Shown here: positions 6,976 to 14,122 of the stretch, in pieces
Position numbering within the stretch: position 1 is the first letter of the stretch
Layout of the letters: the number at the start of each line of letters is the position of its first letter
From: UBA4716 sp036310525
GTDB lineage: Bacteria; Bacillota; Clostridia; UBA1381
Assembly: GCA_036310525.1 (NCBI GenBank)
Contig: JAXJRQ010000144.1
Coordinates: 1-14,874, forward strand
Length of the DNA: 14,874 nucleotides
Reading direction: 5' to 3'
Position numbers and translations under genes: made by a program
The notes under the pieces: generated by a model
Told to the model about the DNA's origin: nothing
Seen by the model: only the letters and a program-made list of their open reading frames with translations
Database searches by the model: none

Positions 6976-9036
6976 TTATTCTTCTTCAATATTCTGACTT
7001 GGTGCCGCACTTTGTGATGAACCGGATGAAGAAGAACTGCTACTGCCTGACGATGAACCACCTGACGATGAACTGCCTGACGATGAAGTTCCTGAAGATG
7101 CTATTCCTGTTGATGGAGCTGTTGTTGCAGAACTCTGAGATGAAGAAGAGCTTCCTGATGATGAACTGCCTGATGAAGAAGAGCTTCCTGATGAGCTTGA
7201 CGATGGTGTTGAAGTCGCCGCTGTGCTGTGCGGTCTGTAGAAGCTTCCGCTCAATCTGTCTGTTGAGATTAATTCACCGTTTGCATAAACGTATCTTGTC
7301 GAGCTTACGATTGTATTGCCGTTTGAGTGTGAGGTTGAATGTGAAAGCTTAACCTCACGCTTAGGCTCCCATGATGTTCCTACAATTGATACGGTGATTT
7401 TGCCGCCGCTTGTTGTTGCAACTATTTTTACGGGATAATCGCTCGAGTTTCTGAACTTGAAGTCAATACTTCCGTCGGCAACTGTAGCATCCTGACCCAA
7501 GGGCGCATATGCAATGGTCATCATGTGACATTCACGTTCCACAATATTCATGTCAGCATATAGTGTTGCAGAGTAAAGTGTTGTACTTACCTGACAGGTA
7601 CCGCCGCCTATACCGTCAACACTCTGTCCGTTTACATATTCTTTTGCAGTTAAGAAGCCGTTTGCTCTTGTTCGTCTTCCTACAGTGTCATTGAATGAGA
7701 ATATTTCGCCCGGAGCCAGTACTTTGCCGTTTATAAGACTTGCGGCTCTTGCGACATTTGAACCTCTGTTTCCGCCGCCGAAATATGTCGAATATGAGCC
7801 GAGCGTATCAGCAAAAAGCTTTGCCTTTAAGGTTTCGGCAGTAACAGAAGGGTTAGAAATGTAAACCGGGATTTTTACCGGCTCAGCGCCTTCTTTTATA
7901 AGCGGAAGAACGGGTTCAACTTCTGCTTTGTTGATATATCTTCCGAATTGTTCGGGAACAACTTCTACTGTATTGTTTTCAATTTTATAGTATGCATCTA
8001 CCGGATCCTTGTAGCAGAGGTTGTCAAAGCTTTCTATTGTAAAGTCGTACGGAGGTGCGCTTTTTAAAGTTACGTTAATAACTTCGTAATCAGATGATTT
8101 AAGCGCCTTCTGTACCTCTTCAATTGACTTTGAAACATCGCCGTCAAAACCTGTTTTACCGGGAATAACCGTACCGGTTGTACCTTCATATTCAATTGAA
8201 TGCTGTTTCAGCTCACCGTAAATGTCTTTACCGAATCTGTCAAGCACTACTGCAAGCATTTCCGTATTTAAATCAGCCGCAGGCAAAAGAACCTGCTTTG
8301 AAAACATTGCCTTGATTGAATTGATACCGTCCACAAGAATATTTCCTGATTTACCGAAATTATACGCAAGCTTAGCGGTTTCTTCAGGATTGGCACTTGA
8401 AGCAATGTCGGCACCGTTAAAGAGATAATCTTTGCCGTTACAACGAAGTCTTATCTGATGTGCACTCATCAGGTCGGATGCCTGAACAGATGCAAGTGTT
8501 TCTTCATAGGTAAGTCCGCTCACATTGAGGTTTCCAATCCAGATGTTTTTTGCTACCTTGTCGGACGGTCTCAAAAGCAGTGCTATAACAAATAAAGCAA
8601 CTGCTGCGGCGACTATTACCGATACAGCAATAATAAACCACTTTCTTATTTTCTTCCATATACGTGAAGGTTCTTTTTTTCTTGTCATATCAATCGCCTT
8701 ATCAAGTGACGGGTCTATTTCCGCAACAGGTGAAGTGAGCGGTTCTTCGCTGTCGTTCCCTGTAATGTCCGGCTTTTTTACTTGTGCATTTTCGGAAAAA
8801 TCGTCTATATCATCATATGAATCATCCTCGGGCGCATACCCGTCGTCCGCTTCGGAAAAATCTTCTTCGATAATTTCCTCTTCCGGCGCATATTCCGAAA
8901 TAATTTCCGGAATTTTCTTTGTACTTTCCATGTCGTCCGAATAGTCATTCACCGCATCTGTTATTTCTTTTGCGGCTTTTCCGACGATTGTTGCATCATC
9001 GGTAACTTCGGGCACAACATTCTTTTTTTCTTCCAC
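6976..9036 (-). CDS. Membrane-anchored VanW-family protein with Ser/Gly-rich tail
   Basis: A single-pass membrane protein of 686 residues (numbered here from the GTG start). Residues 1-128 form a strongly acidic, presumably cytoplasmic region. A basic patch and one transmembrane helix follow (about 133-156), then an extracytoplasmic part with a region resembling PG_binding_4 domains (about 165-395) and the VanW domain (about 410-540). The VanW domain contains RAASLINGKVLAPGEIFSFN and GIGGGTCQVSTTLYSA. A short beta-rich module follows, then a tail from about 606 to 679 made almost only of Ser, Gly, Ala and Thr. The family is thought to act at the cell wall; its biochemical role is not established and its name does not imply vancomycin resistance. 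Start choice: the longest frame begins with TTG at 9039, only 3 nt from GGGGGG, while the next codon, GTG at 9036, lies 6 nt from it and is preferred. Confidence 0.88.
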   Translation of the reverse strand: MEEKKNVVPEVTDDATIVGKAAKEITDAVNDYSDDMESTKKIPEIISEYAPEEEIIEEDFSEADDGYAPEDDSYDDIDDFSENAQVKKPDITGNDSEEPLTSPVAEIDPSLDKAIDMTRKKEPSRIWKKIRKWFIIAVSVIVAAAVALFVIALLLRPSDKVAKNIWIGNLNVSGLTYEETLASVQASDLMSAHQIRLRCNGKDYLFNGADIASSANPEETAKLAYNFGKSGNILVDGINSIKAMFSKQVLLPAADLNTEMLAVVLDRFGKDIYGELKQHSIEYEGTTGTVIPGKTGFDGDVSKSIEEVQKALKSSDYEVINVTLKSAPPYDFTIESFDNLCYKDPVDAYYKIENNTVEVVPEQFGRYINKAEVEPVLPLIKEGAEPVKIPVYISNPSVTAETLKAKLFADTLGSYSTYFGGGNRGSNVARAASLINGKVLAPGEIFSFNDTVGRRTRANGFLTAKEYVNGQSVDGIGGGTCQVSTTLYSATLYADMNIVERECHMMTIAYAPLGQDATVADGSIDFKFRNSSDYPVKIVATTSGGKITVSIVGTSWEPKREVKLSHSTSHSNGNTIVSSTRYVYANGELISTDRLSGSFYRPHSTAATSTPSSSSSGSSSSSGSSSSGSSSSSQSSATTAPSTGIASSGTSSSGSSSSGGSSSGSSSSSSSGSSQSAAPSQNIEEE
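7000..7221 (-). repeat. Low-complexity tract encoding the Ser/Gly tail
   Basis: The 3' end of the VanW-family gene consists of imperfect short repeats, seen on the plus strand as variants of GATGATGAACTGCCTGA and GAAGAAGAGCTTCCTGATG. They encode runs of Ser with interspersed Gly. Such DNA is prone to length change by slippage and to assembly error. The tail carries no LPXTG sorting motif and probably acts as a flexible wall-spanning or surface-exposed linker. Confidence 0.75.
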
Positions 9037-9066
9037 CAAAATCCCCCCAGATATTAATTTGTAAAT

Positions 9067-9585
9067 TTATTTATAAAACTTTAAAAAGTCATCCAGATAC
9101 TCGCTGTAGCTTTTCATGAAAGCACGTATGTGTTTATTTTTCATAAGAAGAACAAACGCCCGACGTACCTTTTTCACAAAATCAGCCTCAAAATCCTCCA
9201 TATAAAATGCCTTTGCCAGCGGACAAAGCATTTTTGCTCTCGGGTCAATAATTATATCAAGCTTTCCGTATTTATCAATGTAAGGCGTAAGCGGGAAAAT
9301 TCTGCATGAAAGAGGACGCTCGTAACGGTTACAACTGCCTTTGCAAAATGCAATGGGAACATTGTATTTTTTACCCTCACATTTGTAGTAAAAATCAGAC
9401 TGCTCAATATGTATCCAGTCAGGGTTTAAGAGCTTATAAACCTCTTTTTCACCGGGGAACAGATACATTCCGCAGTCGTCGCCCTTACAACAGGCACTGC
9501 CACACAAATCACCGCAATTTACCTTAAGCGGAGTACAATCGTCAAATAATCTGTATAATTGTAAATAAACGTATGCTGAATTCAT
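9067..9585 (-). CDS. YkgJ-family cysteine-cluster protein (putative metal-binding), function unknown
   Basis: A 172-residue soluble protein with the Cys pattern of the YkgJ/CxxCxxxCC family, annotated as a possible zinc- or iron-chelating domain. The N-terminal cluster is CGDLCGSACCKGDDCGMY, followed by the conserved LFPGE. A second set of cysteines lies in FCKGSCNRYERPLSCRIFPLTPY, and a further Cys in AKMLCPLAKAF. The arginine, proline and cysteine of RPLSCRIFP are typical of the family. Its biochemical role is not known. Start choice: the frame can be extended to TTG at 9612, but GAGG lies 8 nt before the ATG at 9585 while nothing suitable precedes the TTG, so the ATG is used and two N-terminal cysteines of the longer version are excluded. 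The VanW-family gene begins 30 nt after its stop, so both are probably one transcript. Confidence 0.85.
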   Translation of the reverse strand: MNSAYVYLQLYRLFDDCTPLKVNCGDLCGSACCKGDDCGMYLFPGEKEVYKLLNPDWIHIEQSDFYYKCEGKKYNVPIAFCKGSCNRYERPLSCRIFPLTPYIDKYGKLDIIIDPRAKMLCPLAKAFYMEDFEADFVKKVRRAFVLLMKNKHIRAFMKSYSEYLDDFLKFYK

Positions 9586-9749
9586 TATAATTTCCTCACA
9601 TTTTTCGCACAATTATATTATAATCCTATCATATCTATTTTAGCATACTAAAACACTTAAAACAATAGTAATTTTAAAAAAAAGTCCTTTGCGAATAAAA
9701 ATTAATCTTTTTTTAATAATGATTTAACAGAAAGATAAAAGCAGTTGAT
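9586..9749 (-). promoter_or_regulatory. Divergent intergenic region; probable promoter of the ykgJ-like/VanW unit
   Basis: On the minus strand two overlapping TATAAT boxes occur at 9622-9617 and 9617-9612, about 30 nt upstream of the chosen ATG. No convincing -35 box is found at 16-18 nt. An inverted repeat, TTTTAG-CATA-CTAAAA (9638-9653), lies where a -35 region would be and could bind a regulator. The rest is A/T rich, with no gene or recognised RNA element. Confidence 0.35.
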
Positions 9750-9778
9750 TTGACAAACAAAGGTTTGTGTGATAGAAT
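9750..9778 (+). promoter_or_regulatory. Promoter of the topoisomerase IV-like operon with embedded palindrome
   Basis: A consensus TTGACA (9750-9755) and TAGAAT (9773-9778) are spaced exactly 17 nt, with TGA before the -10 box giving an extended -10. Within it lies ACAAAC-AAAG-GTTTGT (9753-9768), a perfect 6-bp inverted repeat overlapping the -35 box and spacer, a position where a bound repressor would block RNA polymerase. The start codon of the first topoisomerase gene is 36 nt downstream of the -10 box. Confidence 0.8.
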
Positions 9779-9814
9779 ATAATGGATAATGATTAAAATT
9801 GAAAGGAAAAACCT

Positions 9815-11833
9815 ATGCCAAAAAAGAAACAAGAGTACGGAAATGATTCTATATCTTCGCTAAAGGGTGCCGACAGAGTAAGAAAACGTCCTGCCGTTAT
9901 ATTCGGTTCGGATGGTCTGGAAGGGTGTGAGCACTCTTTTTTTGAGATATTGTCAAACTCCATAGACGAAGCTCGTGAAGGCTACGGCTCACTGATTGAG
10001 GTTACACGCTATATGGACAACTCTATCGAAGTGCGTGACCATGGCCGCGGTATTCCTCTGGATTATAACGAAAAGGAAGGACGCTACAACTGGGAGCTTG
10101 TATTCTGCGAGTTGTATGCAGGCGGTAAGTATGACAATAACAGCGGCGGCATGTATGAATACAGTCTTGGTCTTAACGGTCTTGGTGCGTGTGCGACACA
10201 GTATTCGTCGGAATATATGGATGTTACTGTTGTACATGATAAGACAAAGTACACCTTAAGATTTGAAAAGGGTGAAGTTGTAGGTAAGCTTGAAAAAGAG
10301 CCTACAAGAAGTGTTCAGACAGGTACAATACAAAAATGGAAGCCTGATATGGAGGTATTTACTGATATTAATATCCCCATTGAATTTTATAAAGATACCT
10401 TGAATAAACAGGCAATGGTCAATGCAGGACTTAAATTCGTTCTGTATAATGAAACCGAAAATGGTCTGGAAATGTTTGAATATTATTATGAAAACGGTAT
10501 AACAGACTATGTTAAGGAAGCTGTAGGCGAGGAAGCGTTCACAACGGTTGAAAGCTGGGAATGTGAAAGAACGGGACGTGACCGTGAGGATAAGGACGAC
10601 TACAAGATGAAAATGCAGGTGGCATTTTGCTTCTCAAATAAGGTAAACTTACTCGAATACTATCATAACTCAAGCTGGCTTGAGCATGGCGGTTCTCCTG
10701 ATAAAGCGGTTAAGAATGCGTTTGTTTATGCAATAGACCAGTATCTTAAGAACAACGGAAAATACAATAAAAATGAATCAAAAATCAATTTTAACGATGT
10801 TGCCGATTGTCTTGCGCTTGTAATTAATTCATTCTCGACACAGACAAGCTATGAAAATCAGACTAAAAAGGCTATAAACAATAAGTTTATTCAGGAGGCA
10901 ATGACAGAGTTTTTGCGTCATCAGCTTGAAGTTTACATGATTGAAAATAAAGCCGATGCCGAAAAACTGTCAAATCAGGTGCTTGTTAATAAGCGTAGTC
11001 GTGAGAATGCTGAAAAAGCAAGAATTGATATAAAGAAAAAGCTCACAGGTACAATGGATGTTACCAACAGAGTAGAAAAATTTGTTGATTGCCGTACAAA
11101 GGACGTAACAAAGCGTGAGCTGTATATAGTGGAGGGTGACTCGGCGCTCGGTTCGTGTAAGCTTGCACGTGACCCGTCGTTCCAGGCTATTATGCCAATC
11201 AGAGGTAAAATCCTTAACTGTCTTAAGGCTGATTATCCGAAAATTTTCAAGAGCGATGTTATTGTTGACTTAATGAAGGTTTTGGGATGCGGTGTGGAAA
11301 TTAAGTCGAAGCATAACAATAAGATAGATGGCTTTGATTTGTCAAATCTTCGCTGGAACAAAGTTATCATCTGTACAGATGCCGACGTTGACGGCTATCA
11401 GATAAGAACACTTGTACTTACGATGCTCTACAGACTGACGCCTACTCTTATTGAAGAGGGAATGGTTTATATTGCGGAATCTCCGCTTTATGAAATTACA
11501 ATAACAAAAACAAAGCGCCGTGGCGAAAAGTTTTTTGCATATACCGATAGTGAAAAGGACAAAATCATTACAAAACTTAACGAAGAAGGCTTGTCAAAGG
11601 ATAAGGATGATTATGACATCAAGCGCTCAAAGGGTCTTGGTGAAAACCAGCCTGAAATGATGAGTCTTACGACTATGCATCCTGCAACGAGACGTCTTAT
11701 ACGCGTTACGCCTGAAAATATTGAGCGTACAGCACAGATGTTTGATGTTCTGCTTGGTGATAACCTTGCAAGCCGTAAGGATTATATTGCGAATAACGGC
11801 GAGCTTTACATGGAAATGCTGGACTTGTCCTGA
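9815..11833 (+). CDS. parE: Type IIA DNA topoisomerase, ATPase subunit (topoisomerase IV B / ParE-like)
   Basis: This 672-residue subunit hydrolyses ATP to drive DNA strand passage and should pair with the downstream A subunit to unlink replicated chromosomes. The GHKL ATPase site is visible: Glu44, Asn48, Asp51 and Glu52 in EILSNSIDEA, Asp75 in DHGRGIP, and the lid glycines in GLNGLGA (119-125). The ATP-contacting loop is QTKKAINNKF. The TOPRIM metal site is present with Glu440 in EGDSALGS and the Asp522/Asp524/Asp526 series in DADVDG, then KGLGE near the end. The residue after DADVDG-Tyr is Gln529 rather than the His usual in gyrase and eukaryotic topoisomerase II. There is no large TOPRIM insertion as in proteobacterial GyrB. 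AAAGGA lies 7 nt before the ATG. The sequence is far from canonical GyrB and matches the clostridial topoisomerase IV type, so parE is the best name but gyrB-like annotation is possible. Confidence 0.92.
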   Translation: MPKKKQEYGNDSISSLKGADRVRKRPAVIFGSDGLEGCEHSFFEILSNSIDEAREGYGSLIEVTRYMDNSIEVRDHGRGIPLDYNEKEGRYNWELVFCELYAGGKYDNNSGGMYEYSLGLNGLGACATQYSSEYMDVTVVHDKTKYTLRFEKGEVVGKLEKEPTRSVQTGTIQKWKPDMEVFTDINIPIEFYKDTLNKQAMVNAGLKFVLYNETENGLEMFEYYYENGITDYVKEAVGEEAFTTVESWECERTGRDREDKDDYKMKMQVAFCFSNKVNLLEYYHNSSWLEHGGSPDKAVKNAFVYAIDQYLKNNGKYNKNESKINFNDVADCLALVINSFSTQTSYENQTKKAINNKFIQEAMTEFLRHQLEVYMIENKADAEKLSNQVLVNKRSRENAEKARIDIKKKLTGTMDVTNRVEKFVDCRTKDVTKRELYIVEGDSALGSCKLARDPSFQAIMPIRGKILNCLKADYPKIFKSDVIVDLMKVLGCGVEIKSKHNNKIDGFDLSNLRWNKVIICTDADVDGYQIRTLVLTMLYRLTPTLIEEGMVYIAESPLYEITITKTKRRGEKFFAYTDSEKDKIITKLNEEGLSKDKDDYDIKRSKGLGENQPEMMSLTTMHPATRRLIRVTPENIERTAQMFDVLLGDNLASRKDYIANNGELYMEMLDLS

Positions 11834-11872
11834 TATGTGATTAAGAAATGTGAATTTGTGAAAGGATAACAA

Positions 11873-14089
11873 ATGGCAAAGAAAAAGAAAGAAGAAGAGG
11901 TAATCATTTCAGCTCCTATTGAGGATCAGCCGATTACCGAAACACTTGAAAAAAACTATATGCCTTACGCCATGAGCGTAATAGTTTCACGTGCTATTCC
12001 CGAAATTGACGGTCTCAAGCCGGCACACAGAAAGCTTCTTTATACAATGTATAAGATGGGGCTGCTTGGCGGGAAGCTTACAAAATCGGCGAATGTTGTC
12101 GGTCAGACGATGAAGCTTAATCCTCACGGCGACAGTGCTATTTATGAAACAATGGTACGACTTACAAGAGGTAATGAAGCTTTGCTTCATCCGCTTGTGG
12201 AATCACAGGGTAACTTCGGTAAACAGTATTCACGTGATATGGCATACGCTGCTTCACGTTATACGGAAGTACGTCTTGAACCGATTTGTGCGGAATTGTT
12301 TACTGATATTAATAAAAATACGGTAAAATTCGTTGATAACTATGACGGTGAAATGCAGGAGCCTACACTTTTACCGGTTGCATTTCCCAATATCCTCGTA
12401 AACCCTAATCAGGGTATTGCTGTAGGTATGGCAAGTAATATATGCTCATTTAACTTAAAAGAGGTTTGTGAAGCAACTATCGCATGCATGAAAAATGAAA
12501 AAATCGAAACGGATGAAATCCTTGAAATAATGCCTGCACCTGATTTTTCGATGGGTGCGTCGATTATTTATTCAAAGGATGAAATGCGTGCGATTTATGA
12601 AACGGGACGTGGCAGCTTTAAATTAAGAGCGAAATATATTTATGATAAGGAAAATAAATGTATTGAAATAACCGAAATTCCGTATACAACAACTTCGGAA
12701 GCCATTATCGGGAAAATTATGGAGCTTATTAAAGCAAATAAGCTGCGTGAAATTTCTGACGCACGTGACGAAACTGGTCTTCAGGGCTTTAAGCTTACGC
12801 TTGATTTGAAGAAGGGTGTAAATCCTGACGAACTAATGCTTAAGCTTTATAAGTTAACTCCGCTTGAGGATAGCTTTCCTTGTAACTTCAATGTACTCAT
12901 AAAGAACAGACCTATCGTTATGGGTATAAAGGAAATTCTTAATCAGTGGATATTGTTCAGAATGGATTGTATCAAGAACGGTGTGCGTTATGATATTGAG
13001 AAAAAGAGCGAAAGACTTCATCTTTTAACAGGTCTTAAGAAAATACTTCTTGATATAGACAAGGCTGTTTCAATTGTACGTCATACCGAACGTGACGAGG
13101 ACGTTGTTCCTAATCTTATGGATGGCTTTGGCATTGATAAGGTTCAGGCTGAATACGTGGCTGATATAAAGCTTCGTTCATTGAACCGTGAATATATCTT
13201 AAATCGTATTTCTGATATAGAAAAGCTTATGGAAGAGCTTGATGAACTCAATGCACTTCTCGGAAGTGACAAGGCAGTTAAAAAGCTTATTGCTTCGCAG
13301 CTTACTCAGATTATCAAAAAGTACGGTCAGGACAGAAAAACTGAGCTTATAAGCGGCGAAGAGCTTGTGGAATATAAGGAAGAAGAGCATATTGAGGATT
13401 ATCCTGTAACTATATTCTTCACACGTGAGAATTACTTCAAAAAGGTCAGTGCAATATCACTTCGTTCGACAACCTCAGAGCATAAGCTTAAGGAGGATGA
13501 CGAAATTCTGCAGACAATAGAAACTGCGAATAAGTCGGAATTGCTGTTCTTCTCAAATATGCAGAATGTGTATAAGATGAAGACCTATGATATGCCTGAT
13601 TCCAAGGTAAGTGCCATGGGTGAATATCTGCCCGGAATTTTGGGACTTGAAGAAAATGAAAAAATATTGTATACTGTTGTAACAACCGATTATTCGGGTA
13701 TGATGCTGTTCTCATTTGAAAACGGTAAAATGGCTAAGGTTGAACTTAACAGATACGAAACAAAAACAAACCGTAAAAAACTTATTGGTGCATATTCGGA
13801 TAAGGCACCGGTATGCGATATAAGATTTATAACCGAAGACATCGAGGTTGTGGTAATGTCGGATAATAATAAGGTTCTTTGCCTTAATACCGAAAAAATA
13901 CCTCTGAAAACAACTAAAAATACTCAGGGTGTACAGGTAATGACATTACGCAAAAAAGGCTCCAAAATGGCACTTCTTATGAGTGTGGAGGAATGTCAGA
14001 TTGAGGATTTGAAGCCGTATAAGACTAAAAATATTCCTGCGGCAGGATCGTTTTTGAAAAAGGACGATTCACAAATGAGCCTTATTTAA
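11873..14089 (+). CDS. parC: Type IIA DNA topoisomerase, cleavage subunit (topoisomerase IV A / ParC-like)
   Basis: This 738-residue subunit cuts and rejoins both DNA strands. The catalytic tyrosine is Tyr130 in AASRYTE. The quinolone-determining region reads HGDSAIYE, with Ser88 and Glu92 at the positions usually changed in resistant strains; both are the wild-type kind of residue. The winged-helix and tower domains follow, then a coiled-coil-rich segment (about 370-500) and a C-terminal beta-pinwheel region from about 515. No canonical GyrA box (QRRGGKG type) is visible in the first blade, where the sequence is SLRSTTSEHKLKEDD. That argues against supercoiling activity and for decatenation, as in topoisomerase IV. 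The gene starts 39 nt after the B subunit stop with AAAGGA before its ATG, so the two subunits are co-transcribed. The N-terminus is Lys-rich (AKKKKEEE). Confidence 0.92.
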   Translation: MAKKKKEEEVIISAPIEDQPITETLEKNYMPYAMSVIVSRAIPEIDGLKPAHRKLLYTMYKMGLLGGKLTKSANVVGQTMKLNPHGDSAIYETMVRLTRGNEALLHPLVESQGNFGKQYSRDMAYAASRYTEVRLEPICAELFTDINKNTVKFVDNYDGEMQEPTLLPVAFPNILVNPNQGIAVGMASNICSFNLKEVCEATIACMKNEKIETDEILEIMPAPDFSMGASIIYSKDEMRAIYETGRGSFKLRAKYIYDKENKCIEITEIPYTTTSEAIIGKIMELIKANKLREISDARDETGLQGFKLTLDLKKGVNPDELMLKLYKLTPLEDSFPCNFNVLIKNRPIVMGIKEILNQWILFRMDCIKNGVRYDIEKKSERLHLLTGLKKILLDIDKAVSIVRHTERDEDVVPNLMDGFGIDKVQAEYVADIKLRSLNREYILNRISDIEKLMEELDELNALLGSDKAVKKLIASQLTQIIKKYGQDRKTELISGEELVEYKEEEHIEDYPVTIFFTRENYFKKVSAISLRSTTSEHKLKEDDEILQTIETANKSELLFFSNMQNVYKMKTYDMPDSKVSAMGEYLPGILGLEENEKILYTVVTTDYSGMMLFSFENGKMAKVELNRYETKTNRKKLIGAYSDKAPVCDIRFITEDIEVVVMSDNNKVLCLNTEKIPLKTTKNTQGVQVMTLRKKGSKMALLMSVEECQIEDLKPYKTKNIPAAGSFLKKDDSQMSLI

Positions 14090-14122
14090 GACAGAAAAAA
14101 CATAAAAGGATGTGAATGAACT

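Noticed and set aside
7000..7221. CRISPR-like array
   Set aside because: The repeats are short, imperfect, contiguous and in frame, without regular unique spacers or cas genes.
6930..7352. Plus-strand open frame opposite the VanW tail
   Set aside because: It is the complement of the Ser/Gly repeat tract, begins inside the terminator hairpin, and has a Leu/Met/Ser-biased translation with no recognisable domain.
6976..9036. Vancomycin resistance determinant suggested by the VanW name
   Set aside because: No vanHAX-type ligase, VanS/VanR regulator or VanY is present; VanW-family proteins are widespread in susceptible Clostridia.
9778..9783. Alternative -10 box TATAAT for the topoisomerase promoter
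   Set aside because: It would leave 22 nt from TTGACA, too long; TAGAAT at 9773-9778 has the ideal 17-nt spacing and an extended -10.
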